Shown here piece by piece: positions 1 through 8,515 of a stretch of DNA of 64,000 nt; positions within the stretch are counted from its first letter, which is position 1; the number at the start of each line of letters is the position of its first letter. The notes under the pieces were generated by a model. It was not told where the DNA came from. It searched no databases and saw nothing but the letters and a program-made list of their open reading frames with translations. Where the stretch lies: assembly GCF_031458255.1 (NCBI RefSeq), contig NZ_JAVDYC010000001.1, positions 7,674,501-7,738,500 of the forward strand, given 5' to 3'. Made by a program: the position numbers and the translations under genes. The DNA comes from Catenuloplanes niger (lineage in GTDB: Bacteria; Actinomycetota; Actinomycetes; Mycobacteriales; Micromonosporaceae).

Positions 1-215
1 CGCTGGTCGTCGACGCGGACGCGCGGCGCGGCGGGATCGGGCGCGCGCTGATGGCGGCCGTGGAGGCGTACGCGAGCGCGTTCCGGTGCGCGTTCGTGGA
101 GGTGACCAGCGGCCGGCGGCCGGAGCGCGAGGCGGCCCACCGGTTCTACCGCGGCCTGGGCTTCGAGGATCTGAACGACATCGCGTACCGGTTCCGCAAG
201 CCGCTACCGCAGTAG
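1..215 (+). CDS. GNAT-family N-acetyltransferase, C-terminal part only
   Basis: The window opens inside this gene, so only about 70 C-terminal residues are visible and the start lies upstream. They contain the acetyl-CoA pyrophosphate-binding loop of GNAT enzymes (RRGGIGRALMAAVEAYA, an R-x-x-G-x-G/A pattern), followed by the usual motif B ending AHRFYRGLGFED. GNAT enzymes move an acetyl group from acetyl-CoA to an amine; the substrate cannot be told from this fragment. The stop codon at 213-215 overlaps by 12 bases the 3' end of the convergent dipeptidase gene. The family call is firm; nothing more specific is supported. Confidence 0.85.
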   Translation, partial: LVVDADARRGGIGRALMAAVEAYASAFRCAFVEVTSGRRPEREAAHRFYRGLGFEDLNDIAYRFRKPLPQ

Positions 216-1376
216 CTCCTCCGCGGCCTCCTCGGCGTCCCGCAGCACGCGCAGCACGTTACGGCCGGTGAGCGCGGCCAGCTCGGTCTCCGTCCAGCCA
301 CGGTCGGCGAGCTCCGCCAGCAGCCGAGGGTACGTGGAGACGTCCTCCAGCCCGGCCGGCAGCGTGTCGGTGCCGTCGAAGTCGCCGCCGAGCCCGACGT
401 GCTCGACGCCGGCGACCTCACGCGCGTGTTCGACGTGGTCGGCGACCTGCGCGACGGTGGCGCGGGGACGCGGGTTGGCCGCGCACCAGTCGGCGAGGTC
501 GTCGGCCACGACCCGGTCGGTGAACACCGGTTCCTCGTGCGCGCGCGGCGCCGGTGGCCACGGGACCACGCCGGCCGGGAGCCCGCGCCGGGCCCGCTCC
601 GCGTCGGCGGCCCGCTCCCAGGCCAGCACCTCCGCGGAGACGAACGGCGGCACGAACGTCACCTGCACCACGCCGCCGTTGTCGCGCAGCCGGTGCAGCA
701 CCCGGTCCGGCACGTTGCGGCCGTGCTCGGTCAGCGCGCGGCAGGACGAGTGACTGAAGATCACCGGGGCGGTCGCCACGTCCAGCGCCGCGTCCATCGT
801 GCACTCCGCCACGTGCGCGAGGTCGACCAGCACGCCGATCCGCTGCATCTCACGGACGATCGCGCGCCCCTCGTCGGTCAGCCCGCCGTGCACCGGCGGG
901 TGCGCCGCGCTGTCCGCCCAGGGTGTGTGGTGGTTGTGGGTCAGCGTGACGTACCGGACGCCGAGCCGGGCCAGGCAGCGCAGCACCGCGGTCGAGGACG
1001 CCAGGCTGTGGCCGCCCTCCACGCCGATCAGCGAGGCGATCCGCCCGGCGGCCATCGCGTCCCGGGTCGCGGCCGCGGTCGCGGTGACCACCAGTTCGTC
1101 CGGGAAGGCCGCGGCCATCCGGTGCACCGCGTCGATCTGCTCCAGCGTGGACACCAGCGCCTCCGGTTCCGGCAGGCTGGACGGCACGTAGACGGACCAG
1201 AACTGGGCACCCACGCCACCGGCGCGCAGCCGTGGCAGGTCGGTGTGCAGCGCGGGCAGGCCGGCGTCGAGGCCCGCCACGGCGTACCCGCGATGGACCC
1301 GCAGCTGCCAGGGGAGATCGTTGTGGCCGTCGACCACCGGGGACTCCCGCAGCACGCGGGTGACGTCGACGCTCAT
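204..1376 (-). CDS. Membrane-dipeptidase family (peptidase M19) protein
   Basis: The 390-residue product matches M19 (renal-type) dipeptidases, zinc enzymes that cleave dipeptides. The N-terminal VVDGHNDLPW supplies the His-x-Asp metal pair (about H18 and D20). A glutamate ligand sits in LIGVEGGHS (about 125), LTHNHHTPWAD follows near 150, and histidines occur in DLAHV and IFSHSSCRALTEHGRN (about 195-220). GGDFDGTDTLP and TGRNVLRVLRD are typical C-terminal blocks. It lacks an obvious signal peptide, so it is probably cytoplasmic. Its ATG overlaps the TGA of the upstream N-formylglutamate amidohydrolase gene (ATGA), implying translational coupling and perhaps joint use in amino-acid salvage. 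Confidence 0.9.
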   Translation of the reverse strand: MSVDVTRVLRESPVVDGHNDLPWQLRVHRGYAVAGLDAGLPALHTDLPRLRAGGVGAQFWSVYVPSSLPEPEALVSTLEQIDAVHRMAAAFPDELVVTATAAATRDAMAAGRIASLIGVEGGHSLASSTAVLRCLARLGVRYVTLTHNHHTPWADSAAHPPVHGGLTDEGRAIVREMQRIGVLVDLAHVAECTMDAALDVATAPVIFSHSSCRALTEHGRNVPDRVLHRLRDNGGVVQVTFVPPFVSAEVLAWERAADAERARRGLPAGVVPWPPAPRAHEEPVFTDRVVADDLADWCAANPRPRATVAQVADHVEHAREVAGVEHVGLGGDFDGTDTLPAGLEDVSTYPRLLAELADRGWTETELAALTGRNVLRVLRDAEEAAEELLR

Positions 1377-2173
1377 GCCCGCACCGCGTCCACCAGTGCG
1401 GCGAGCCGCGCGGCGATCTCCCGCAGCCCGTCGTGCGGTGGCCCGCCCGGCTCGGTCATGTACGTGTCGCGGCGGATCTCGACCATCAGCGCGCTCACGG
1501 CGGGCTCCTTCCGGTAGTGCCGCAGCGGCACGTACGTACCGGCGAACGGGGTGTTGATCTCGGTGTTGGGCAGCGTCTCCCGGGCGGCGGCGAGCAGCCA
1601 GGGCGGGGTGTGGAAGTCGTCGACGCCGAGGCAGATCTCCGGCCGCGGGCCGTCCGCGTGCAACTCGTAGGGGAGCGGACGGGACTGGTACGAGTGCACG
1701 TCCAGGACGACGACCCGGCCGAGCGCGGCCAGGCGCCGGTCGACCAGCGCGGTCATGCCGTCCGCGTACGGCCGGTAGTGGGTGTCGAGCAGCCGCGCGT
1801 CGCGCGCCGGGTCGTCGTCGCGCAGCACCTCGCCGTGCGCGGTGCGGGTGTAGACCGCGGCCATCCCGACCCGGGCCATCTCCTCGGTGTCGTCCGGGAA
1901 GCGCTCCGGGTCGACGACCAGGCGGGAGAAGGCGTTCGCGAACGTCCACGGGGTCTTTCGCGCCAGCGCCGCCGCCTGCCGGGCGATCTCGCGGGTGTGC
2001 GCGTCCGTGAGAAGATCCAGTTCCCGGGTCAGCCGGGCCTCGTCGAGTCGCAGACCGCGGCGGGCCTCGGCGGTGAGCGTGCGGGAACCGTGCGGCACGT
2101 GCAGCACGACCGGCGAGTCCGGAGCGCCCTCCAGAAGATCGAAAACCGCCGTGGGTACGTCGCCGGAGATCAC
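1373..2173 (-). CDS. N-formylglutamate amidohydrolase family protein
   Basis: This 266-residue protein belongs to the FGase family, which hydrolyses N-formylglutamate or related N-acyl amino acids. It shows VLHVPHGSR near residue 25, FSRLVVDPERF near 85, LDVHSYQSRPLPYE near 155-170, and NTPFAGTYVPL near 210, all in the family order. The proposed start is GTG at 2173. There is no clear ribosome site; a TAGCGT hexamer six bases upstream suggests a leaderless message, which is an inference. The gene is the first of a two-gene unit with the M19 dipeptidase and is divergent from the Clp-N gene at 2345. The true substrate could be another N-formyl or N-acyl compound. Confidence 0.85.
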   Translation of the reverse strand: MISGDVPTAVFDLLEGAPDSPVVLHVPHGSRTLTAEARRGLRLDEARLTRELDLLTDAHTREIARQAAALARKTPWTFANAFSRLVVDPERFPDDTEEMARVGMAAVYTRTAHGEVLRDDDPARDARLLDTHYRPYADGMTALVDRRLAALGRVVVLDVHSYQSRPLPYELHADGPRPEICLGVDDFHTPPWLLAAARETLPNTEINTPFAGTYVPLRHYRKEPAVSALMVEIRRDTYMTEPGGPPHDGLREIAARLAALVDAVRA

Positions 2174-2344
2174 GTCGAGACGCTATCCGACCCGACCCCC
2201 GGATGGAACGGAACTAGCCTCCTAGGACGACTGAGGGGGTGTGGCCCGCGCGAATGAACGTGACCGATCGAGCGGGAGTCCTTGCCTCACGTGCCCGCGC
2301 GGCGGAACAGTGGACCTCGGCCGTCTTCTCCTGAGGAGGTTCCC

Positions 2345-2809
2345 ATGACCTCGCCCGCCATCGATCTGACCGATCGGGTCAAGCGCGTCCTCGGCCTGGC
2401 CCACGCCGAGGCCACCGCGAGCCGCAGCGGCGTCATCGCGCCGATCCACCTGATCCTCGGCGTGCTGGGCGCCCGCGGCCCCGGCGCGCAGCTGCTCCGC
2501 GACCTGGCCGGCGGCAAGGCCGTGGTCGCCGGCGCGATCCGCCCGCTGCTGCTGACCGGGCGCGACCCGTCCCCGGCCAACCTGCCGTTCACCCCGACCG
2601 CCGAGGTCGCGCTGAGGCACGCGCTGGACGACGCCCGCCGCACCGGCGACCCGCGCACCGGCACCGAGCACCTGCTCCTGGGCCTGCTGCACGCGATCGC
2701 CGACCCGGTGACCGCGACGCCGGCCGACACGGTGCTGTCCCGGGCGCTGGCCGTGGTCGGCGTCGACCACCCGGCGGCGCTGCGCCTGGCCCGGTCACGC
2801 CGGGCATAG
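2345..2809 (+). CDS. Stand-alone Clp N-terminal domain protein
   Basis: This 154-residue protein consists of two Clp-N repeats (about 1-75 and 85-150) and nothing else. The second repeat keeps GTEHLLLGLLHAI, very like the GTEHILLGL motif seen twice in the window's own ClpC, and LPFTPTAEVAL parallels the ClpC stretch [11 protein letters not shown]. It has no AAA+ module. Such proteins may act as adaptors or decoys for ClpC substrate binding; that is inference. A strong GAGGAGG ribosome site at 2333-2339 fixes the ATG at 2345. Its stop lies 4 bases from the stop of the convergent 2H phosphoesterase gene. Confidence 0.85.
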   Translation: MTSPAIDLTDRVKRVLGLAHAEATASRSGVIAPIHLILGVLGARGPGAQLLRDLAGGKAVVAGAIRPLLLTGRDPSPANLPFTPTAEVALRHALDDARRTGDPRTGTEHLLLGLLHAIADPVTATPADTVLSRALAVVGVDHPAALRLARSRRA

Positions 2810-2813
2810 CGCC

Positions 2814-3446
2814 CTAACCGAGCAGCGGGAACGTCGCGATCGGATCCCAGCGGTACTCGGTGCGCATCGCGTCCTGCTCGACCTCCACCAGGTGGATCTC
2901 GTCCACGGTGAACGGGGCCCGGCTCGGCCGCACCTTGCGCCGCACCAGGCTCTGCACCCGGCCGGAGTCGCCGCTGCCGTTCGCGTAACCCAGCGTCAGG
3001 TGCGGCGGCATCGCGTCGAACTCGACCGCCTCCAGGCCGATCGTGTCCTCCACCGCGGCCCGGATCCGCGTGTAGACCTCGTGGAACGGCTCGCCCGGCA
3101 GATCGCCGTCGACGTCCAGCACCACCGCGTTCCGGGTGGCCAGCGCCGGGCCGGCGGTGAGCGTCATCGGCCCGAGACCCTCGAGATAGGTGCCGACCGT
3201 GCGGATCAGTCCGCGCCGCTGCCGGTCACCGACCTCCTCGGCCGCCACACCGGTCACCATGTGCAGCGTGATGTGCAGCCACTCGTCCTGCACCAGCGTC
3301 AGGAAGGGGAACTCGTCGAGCACGTCCCGGTAGTCCTGGATCAGCGCGTCGAGCTCACCGTTCAGGTCGAGCGACGGGAGCAGGTAGAAGTGCAGGCGCG
3401 TCTGCTCGTCCGGCCAGATCCGGCTCCCGGACATGAACTTCTCCAC
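2814..3446 (-). CDS. 2H phosphoesterase (2'-5' RNA ligase-like) protein
   Basis: The protein has the two H-x-T signature motifs of the 2H phosphoesterase superfamily, LHITLHMV and PHLTLGYA, about 110 residues apart, which together form the active site for cyclic phosphodiester or 2'-5' RNA chemistry. I place the start at GTG 3446, which lies 7 bases after an AGGGG ribosome site and gives 210 residues; ATG 3434 is possible but its GGAGAAG is only 3 bases away. The biological substrate is unknown for most bacterial members. The gene stands alone and converges on the Clp-N gene. Confidence 0.8.
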   Translation of the reverse strand: MEKFMSGSRIWPDEQTRLHFYLLPSLDLNGELDALIQDYRDVLDEFPFLTLVQDEWLHITLHMVTGVAAEEVGDRQRRGLIRTVGTYLEGLGPMTLTAGPALATRNAVVLDVDGDLPGEPFHEVYTRIRAAVEDTIGLEAVEFDAMPPHLTLGYANGSGDSGRVQSLVRRKVRPSRAPFTVDEIHLVEVEQDAMRTEYRWDPIATFPLLG

Positions 3447-3687
3447 GCAGGCACCCCTTCCGGCCGACCACATCATTCTGCGGGCGGGGTCGCCGCGGTC
3501 CACGAGCCCCGCCCAAGAATGCCGTACCGGTCACGTCCGCGGTGGCCCCACGAAGATCATTCGTCCAGCTAAAGACGCTTTTGTCGGATCAATGATCACC
3601 TCTTCGGCGGTACGGCAGCGCGTCCGCGGGCGGCCACCGGACCGGTCCCGCCGCTCGATGCGTGCGCGCGGCCGGGTGCCCGAACCG

Positions 3688-4578
3688 TCACGTGGGCCTG
3701 GACCTGAGCCGGCGCAGCATGCGGGGGTCGGTGAAGCCGGCGGCGTGGGCCGCGGACTCGACGGTGGCGCCGTGGGCGATCAGGTGCTCCGCGCGCTCCA
3801 GGCGCAGCTGCTGCTGGTAGCGGAGCGGGGTCAGGCCGGTGGCGGCCCGGAAGAGGCGGGTCAGCGTGCGCTCGGCGACGCCGGCCGCGGCGGCCAGCGT
3901 GGCCAGCGGCAGCGGCTCGGTGAAGCGGGCGTCGATCAGGTCCTGGGTGCGGTGCACGGCGTCGCTGAGGTGGGCGCGGTGCCGGAGCATGGCACTGGCC
4001 TGCTGTTCGTCGCCGTTACGGCGGGCGTAGACGACCATCGCGCGCGCCACCCGGGCCGCGACGGCCGGGCCGTGCGCGGCCGCGACCAGGTGCAGGGACA
4101 GGTCGATGCCGCTGGCGATGCCGGCGGACGTGACGACCCGGCCGTCGACCGTGAAGAGCACGTCGCGCACCACGATCGCGCGCGGATGGCGGCGGGCGAG
4201 CTCGTCCTGCAGCTCGTGGTGGGTGGTGCAGCGGCGGCCGTCGAGCAGGCCGGCCCGGCCGAGCGCGTCCGCCCCGGCGCAGACGCTGGCCACGGTGCCG
4301 CCGGCGTCGTGGTGGGCGCGCAGCCGGTCCAGCGTGGCCACCGACAGCGGCCCGGTGCCGGCCAGCGTCGGGGACGCCCGCCAGCCGGGCACCACGACCA
4401 GGCCGGCGTCGTCCGGCCAGTCGAGCGAGGCGCGGACCGGCAGCCCCTGCGCGGACCGGACGTCCTCCCGCTCGGCCACGAAGTGCAGCCGGTAACCGGC
4501 GGTGTCGAAGACCTGGGCCGGGCCGGCCAGGTCGAGCAGGTGCACGCCGGGCACGAGCAGGAAGACGACGCCGGTCAC
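3688..4578 (-). CDS. GlxA-type transcriptional regulator (DJ-1/PfpI + AraC HTH)
   Basis: Residues about 1-170 form a DJ-1/PfpI glutaminase-like sensor domain with VCAGADALGRAGLLDGR in place of the nucleophile-elbow region. Residues about 195-296 form an AraC DNA-binding domain (first HTH LATLAAAAGVAERTLTRLF). The second helix-turn-helix reads AAHAAGFTDPRMLRRLR and the protein stops soon after, so the usual final 20 or so residues are missing; neither other frame restores them. The GTG start (4578) overlaps the stop of the upstream isochorismatase-fold gene in a GTGA arrangement, so the two are coupled and the regulator probably controls that hydrolase. Confidence 0.85.
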   Translation of the reverse strand: MTGVVFLLVPGVHLLDLAGPAQVFDTAGYRLHFVAEREDVRSAQGLPVRASLDWPDDAGLVVVPGWRASPTLAGTGPLSVATLDRLRAHHDAGGTVASVCAGADALGRAGLLDGRRCTTHHELQDELARRHPRAIVVRDVLFTVDGRVVTSAGIASGIDLSLHLVAAAHGPAVAARVARAMVVYARRNGDEQQASAMLRHRAHLSDAVHRTQDLIDARFTEPLPLATLAAAAGVAERTLTRLFRAATGLTPLRYQQQLRLERAEHLIAHGATVESAAHAAGFTDPRMLRRLRSRPT

Positions 4579-5156
4579 CGGCCCACGACCTCCGCCACGG
4601 TACGGATGGTCGCGAACCGCCCGGCCAGCGCGTACTCGGTGCGTTCGACGATCGCGGCGGTGCCCAGCGTGCGCGGGTCGGCCAGGATCTCGTCCCACGG
4701 GCGGTCGGCGGCCGAACGGTGCGGGATCGGGAACGTCGCGGTCGCCTCGGTCACGAACACGACGTCGTACCCGAGGTCGGCGGCGACCCGGGTGGTGGTC
4801 TCGCAGCACTGCTCGGTCTGGATGCCGCAGACGGTCAGCTCGCGGATCCCGGCCACGGTCAGCAGCCGCTGCAGCTCGGTGCTGGTGAACGCGTTCCGGG
4901 TGGTCTTCGTCAGCACCGGCTCGCCGGGCCGCGGCTCCAGGCCGTCCATCATCCGGACCAGGCCGGACGCGGGATCGAACGGGCCGCCGGTGCCGGGCTC
5001 GGCGTGCAGCACCCAGATCACCGTGTCGCCGCGGTCGCGCGCCGCACCGACCAGCCGGCTCACCCGGTCGGCGACGTCCGGGACCGAGACGGACGCCCAG
5101 CGCGGGCCCTGACGGAACGACTCCTGCACGTCGACGACGATAAGCGCTTGTGTCAT
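4575..5156 (-). CDS. Cysteine hydrolase of the isochorismatase family
   Basis: This 193-residue protein shows the Asp-Lys-Cys triad layout of isochorismatase-fold hydrolases: IVVDVQESF (Asp near residue 9), LTKTTRNAFTST (Lys near 84) and TVCGIQTEQCCETT (Cys near 117). Family members hydrolyse isochorismate, nicotinamide or amides; the substrate cannot be assigned. It is followed by a coupled GlxA-type regulator, a pairing often seen for small cysteine hydrolases. The ATG at 5156 has no strong ribosome site. The upstream 150 bases contain only the gnd terminator. Confidence 0.85.
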   Translation of the reverse strand: MTQALIVVDVQESFRQGPRWASVSVPDVADRVSRLVGAARDRGDTVIWVLHAEPGTGGPFDPASGLVRMMDGLEPRPGEPVLTKTTRNAFTSTELQRLLTVAGIRELTVCGIQTEQCCETTTRVAADLGYDVVFVTEATATFPIPHRSAADRPWDEILADPRTLGTAAIVERTEYALAGRFATIRTVAEVVGR

Positions 5157-5268
5157 GCTCCGATCCTGACAACACGTGACCTGCGCGAACAGGCACGATC
5201 CCGTCCGGGAGCGGAACGATCCGGTCAGCCCTCAACGGTCCGAACCTCTGGCCGTGACCCGCGTGCGG

Positions 5269-5305
5269 CGGTTCCGGGCGCCCTGCTGCGGGGCGCCCGG
5301 AACCG
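5269..5305 (-). terminator. Hairpin terminator after gnd
   Basis: A perfect 15-bp inverted repeat (5269-5283 and 5291-5305) with a 7-base loop lies 9 bases past the gnd stop on the minus strand. There is no T-run, as is common for high-GC actinobacterial terminators. Confidence 0.65.
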
Positions 5306-5313
5306 GCCGCCGA

Positions 5314-6744
5314 TCAGCTGGGCGACTCGCCGCGGTCGCCGGACCACGCGGTGTGGTAGGTGCCGGCCCGGTCGACCCGGCGGTACCCGTGCGCCCCGAA
5401 GTAGTCGCGCTGCCCCTGGATCAGCGCGGCCGGCAGCCGCTGCGCCCGCAGCCCGTCGTAGTAGGCGAGCGCGGAGCTGAAGCCCGGCACCGGGATGCCC
5501 AGCCAGGTCGCGGTGGACACCACGCGCCGCCAGGCCTTCTGCGCGTCGGCCAGCGCCTCGCGGAAGTACTCGTCCGTGAGCAGCGTCGGCAGGTCCGGGT
5601 TCGCGTTGTAGGCGGACCAGATCCGGTCCAGGAACCGGGCCCGGATGATGCAGCCACCCCGCCAGATCCGGGCCATCGCGCCCATGTCGATCTTCCAGCC
5701 GAACTCGGCGGACGCGGTCGCGATCTGGTGGAAGCCCTGCGCGTACGCGACGATCTTGGAGGCGTAGAGCGCCTTCTCGATGTCCTCGACCAGCGCGCGG
5801 GACGCCTCCCGGGCGCCGGGCGGCGGGCCGGGCAGCTCCCGGGCGGCGGCCCGGAGCTCGGACTGGCCGGACAGCGTGCGGGCGAAGACCGCCTCCGCGA
5901 TGCCCGGGACCGGCGTGCCCAGGTCCAGCGCGGTCTGCACGGTCCAGCGGCCGGTGCCCTTCTGCTCCGCGCGGTCGGCCACCACGTCCACGAACGGGCG
6001 GCCGGTGTCCGCGTCGACCTGGCCCAGCACCTCCGCGGTGATCTCGACCAGGTAGGAGGCGAGCCGGCCCTCGTTCCAGCCGGCGAAGACCTCGGCGATG
6101 TCGTCCGGCACCAGGTTCGTGGCCTTGCGCAGCAGGTCGTACGCCTCCGCGATGAGCTGCATGTCCGCGTACTCGATGCCGTTGTGCACGGTCTTGACGA
6201 AGTGCCCGGCGCCGTCCGGGCCCACGTGCGTGCAGCAGGGCCGGCCGTCCACCCGCGCCGCGATGCCCTCCAGGACCGGGCCGATCTCCGCGTACGCCTC
6301 GGTGGAGCCGCCCGGCATGATGCTCGGCCCGTGCAGCGCGCCCTCCTCGCCGCCGGAGATGCCCGCGCCCACGAAGTGCAGGCCCTTCTCGCGCAGCGCC
6401 TCCTCGCGCCGGATGGTGTCCGCGAAGTTCGCGTTGCCGCCGTCGACGATCATGTCGCCGGGGTCGAGCAGCGGGGTGAGCTCGTCGATCACCCGGTCCG
6501 TCGGATCGCCGGCCGTGACCATCACGATGATCTTCCGGGGCCGCGCGATCGCGCCGACGAACTCGGCGGCGGTCTGCGCGGGCAGGAACGCGCCCTCGTG
6601 CCCGAACTCCTCGATCAGCTCCTTGGTGCGGTTCTCCGACCGGTTGTGCACCGCGACCACGTGGCCGTGCCGGGCGAGGTTACGGGCGAGGTTGCGGCCC
6701 ATGACCGCCAGACCGGTGACACCGATCTGTGCCAGCTCCGTCAT
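5314..6744 (-). CDS. gnd: 6-phosphogluconate dehydrogenase, decarboxylating
   Basis: The 476-residue enzyme oxidises 6-phosphogluconate to ribulose 5-phosphate and CO2 in the pentose phosphate pathway, making NADPH. It has the full homodimeric form: N-terminal Rossmann motif GLAVMGRNLARN (about 10-21), the substrate loop GISGGEEGALHGPSIMPGG (about 128-146), catalytic Lys and Asn in HFVKTVHNGIEY (about 181-192), IWRGGCIIRARFL, and YFGAHGYRRVDR near the C-terminus with the conserved His and Arg. GGAGG eight bases before ATG 6744 fixes the start. Length is normal for the family. It is transcribed alone and ends at the hairpin 5269-5305. Confidence 0.97.
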   Translation of the reverse strand: MTELAQIGVTGLAVMGRNLARNLARHGHVVAVHNRSENRTKELIEEFGHEGAFLPAQTAAEFVGAIARPRKIIVMVTAGDPTDRVIDELTPLLDPGDMIVDGGNANFADTIRREEALREKGLHFVGAGISGGEEGALHGPSIMPGGSTEAYAEIGPVLEGIAARVDGRPCCTHVGPDGAGHFVKTVHNGIEYADMQLIAEAYDLLRKATNLVPDDIAEVFAGWNEGRLASYLVEITAEVLGQVDADTGRPFVDVVADRAEQKGTGRWTVQTALDLGTPVPGIAEAVFARTLSGQSELRAAARELPGPPPGAREASRALVEDIEKALYASKIVAYAQGFHQIATASAEFGWKIDMGAMARIWRGGCIIRARFLDRIWSAYNANPDLPTLLTDEYFREALADAQKAWRRVVSTATWLGIPVPGFSSALAYYDGLRAQRLPAALIQGQRDYFGAHGYRRVDRAGTYHTAWSGDRGESPS

Positions 6745-6854
6745 GCTCTTGTCCTCCGGGTCCTGGTGAATCTGCAGCGGCTGACCTGGTTGCCGACTCA
6801 TACGGGAATGCGTCGCCGGAGAGTTCAACTTCGCCCGGAATATTCCTCGCTGGG

Positions 6855-7226
6855 TTACTCGTTCGGGTGCTCCTCCTTCTCCAGCCGCCGGTACGCGGCT
6901 ATCTTGCCGTCGATCACGTCCAGCGCCCGCCGCTGCTCCGCCATCTCCCGCAGCACGTTCCGCCGGTGCTCCTGGAGGATCCGCAGCCGCACGCCCGCCC
7001 TGGTGGAGTCCACGAACTGCTGCACCTGACGGATCGGCATCCCGCCCCGGCGCAGGCAGATCAGCACGTCCAGCCACCCGAGGTGCGCGTCGGTGTAGAC
7101 CCGCCGGCCGCCGGCGGTCCGCTCCACGTCGTTGAGCAACCCGGACCGCTCGTAGTACCGCAGCGTGTCCAGCGTCAGCCCGGTCTTCTCGGCCGCCTCG
7201 GCCGGCGTGTAGGTGACAAGGTCCAT
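6855..7226 (-). CDS. MerR-family transcriptional regulator (probable regulator of the adjacent reductase)
   Basis: The 123-residue protein has the N-terminal MerR winged HTH (VTYTPAEAAEKTGLTLDTL then RYYERSGLL, about 4-31), GRRVY in the wing, and a C-terminal coiled-coil helix (about 75-115) for dimerisation. No cysteine metal-binding loop is visible. It lies in the same direction as the aldo-keto reductase gene 7448-8398, whose promoter carries a perfect MerR-type palindrome in a 19-bp spacer (8516-8546), so this is the likely regulator (inference). The start at 7226 is favoured because GGAAGA lies 9 bases upstream; ATG 7235 is the alternative. Confidence 0.88.
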   Translation of the reverse strand: MDLVTYTPAEAAEKTGLTLDTLRYYERSGLLNDVERTAGGRRVYTDAHLGWLDVLICLRRGGMPIRQVQQFVDSTRAGVRLRILQEHRRNVLREMAEQRRALDVIDGKIAAYRRLEKEEHPNE

Positions 7227-7334
7227 GAAGGACATTCTTCCGCTTCGCGGCGAGTTCATGATTTTCCCGCTCCCGGCGTGGTCGCTTCGGGCGTGCTCCC
7301 GCGGGCACCGGTCGTCGCCAGGGCTCCTCCCTGC

Positions 7335-7409
7335 CGGTCCCGGTGTGGGGAACGGCCCGGAGCTCGCCACGCTGTCGGTCCCGGCGTGGGGAACGGCCCG
7401 GAACTCGCC
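7335..7409. repeat. Two near-identical 34-bp direct repeats, 41-bp period
   Basis: Copies at 7335-7368 and 7376-7409 differ at only two positions. They lie in the 221-base gap between the reductase stop and the MerR start, where I see no gene. Function unknown; they resemble the GC-rich intergenic repeats elsewhere in the window only in style, not in sequence. Confidence 0.85.
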
Positions 7410-7447
7410 TCCCACGCCGTGATCGGCCGGCCACGTCGGCACCGGGG

Positions 7448-8398
7448 CTACCCGCGCAGCGCCGCGATCGCGGTCATCTCCGCGTCGGAGAGCGGGCCGC
7501 GGGCCTCGGCCGCGACGCATTCGGCCAGCTCCGCGCGGTTCCTCACGCCGAGCACCACGGTCGCGACGCCCGGTGCGGTCAGCGCCCAGCGGTGGGCCAG
7601 CGCGGCGGGGGACTCGCCCCACTCGGCCGCGAGCGCGCGGAACGGCGCGGCGCGCGCGAAGTCGACGGCGGCCGGGTGGTCCGGGGTCGCCGGGCGGTCC
7701 AGCGACGAGGCGAGCGAGCCGGCCGCGACCGCGCGGATCGCGATCACCCCGACACCGGCCGCGTTCGCGGCCGCGACGATCTCCGCGTTGCGCGACGGGA
7801 CGTCGTCGTAGATCCACATGTCGCCGTTCATGTCCAGCGCGTTCACGATGACCTGCGCGTAGTCCGGCCGGTGCGCGGTGCTGCCGATCGCCTCGACGAT
7901 GCTCTCCGGGTGACCGACCGCGGTCAGCCCCCACGACCGGATCTTGCCGTCGGCGCGCAGCCGGTCGAACGCGGGCGCGACCTCGGTCGCGTACCGGTCG
8001 TAGTCGAGCGTGCCCTTCGGGCCGTCGGTGCCGGCCGGGCGCAGCTGCGTGTGCAGCAGGAACATGTCGACCGAGTCCCGGCCCAGCCGGCGCAGGCTGG
8101 CCTCCAGGCTCTCCACCATCCGCGCCACCGGGTCGCTGAACTCGTCGTCGTGCAGCTGCGCCTTCGTCGCCAGCAGCGCGTCGCGCCCCTTCAGCGCCTC
8201 GCCGGCGACCCGCTCGGCCTCGAAGTCCGGCCCGTAACTCGGCGCCACGTCGACCAGCGTGATCCCGGCGTCCAGCGCCGCGTGCACGGTCGCGACCGCC
8301 TCCGCGCGGCTGGTCTCGCCCCAGACCGCACCGATCCCGCCGCCGCCCAGCGTGAGCGCGCTGACCTGCCCGAGCGGTCCGAAGTCCCTGGTACGCAT
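7448..8398 (-). CDS. Aldo/keto reductase
   Basis: This 316-residue protein has the AKR barrel signature: GGGGIGAVWG at the N-terminus, DVAPSYG (catalytic Asp and Tyr, about 50-56), LLATKAQL (Lys, about 75) and VDMFLLHTQL (His, about 112). C-terminal AEWGESPAALAHRWAL and VVLGVRNRAEL are the NADPH-binding part of the family. It reduces aldehydes or ketones with NADPH; the substrate is unknown. GGGAGGAAG upstream supports ATG 8398. The promoter at 8516-8546 has a 19-bp spacer holding a perfect palindrome, the hallmark of MerR activation, and a 29-base hairpin (8442-8470) lies in the leader. Confidence 0.92.
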   Translation of the reverse strand: MRTRDFGPLGQVSALTLGGGGIGAVWGETSRAEAVATVHAALDAGITLVDVAPSYGPDFEAERVAGEALKGRDALLATKAQLHDDEFSDPVARMVESLEASLRRLGRDSVDMFLLHTQLRPAGTDGPKGTLDYDRYATEVAPAFDRLRADGKIRSWGLTAVGHPESIVEAIGSTAHRPDYAQVIVNALDMNGDMWIYDDVPSRNAEIVAAANAAGVGVIAIRAVAAGSLASSLDRPATPDHPAAVDFARAAPFRALAAEWGESPAALAHRWALTAPGVATVVLGVRNRAELAECVAAEARGPLSDAEMTAIAALRG

Positions 8399-8441
8399 CG
8401 TGCTTCCTCCCGTGTCACGTGCCCGCGCCGGGACCGGGCCG

Positions 8442-8470
8442 CCGTCATGTCGTCGCACGCGACATGACGG
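8442..8470. promoter_or_regulatory. Perfect 11-bp inverted repeat in the reductase leader
   Basis: Arms 8442-8452 and 8460-8470 are perfectly complementary with a 7-base spacer. The element sits between the predicted transcript start (about 8509) and the ATG at 8398. It could be a second operator or an RNA hairpin affecting translation; the sequence does not decide. Confidence 0.6.
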
Positions 8471-8515
8471 ACGCCCCGGTCGCCGGGAAGGCCGTCGATG
8501 TGCCGTCGCGTACCG

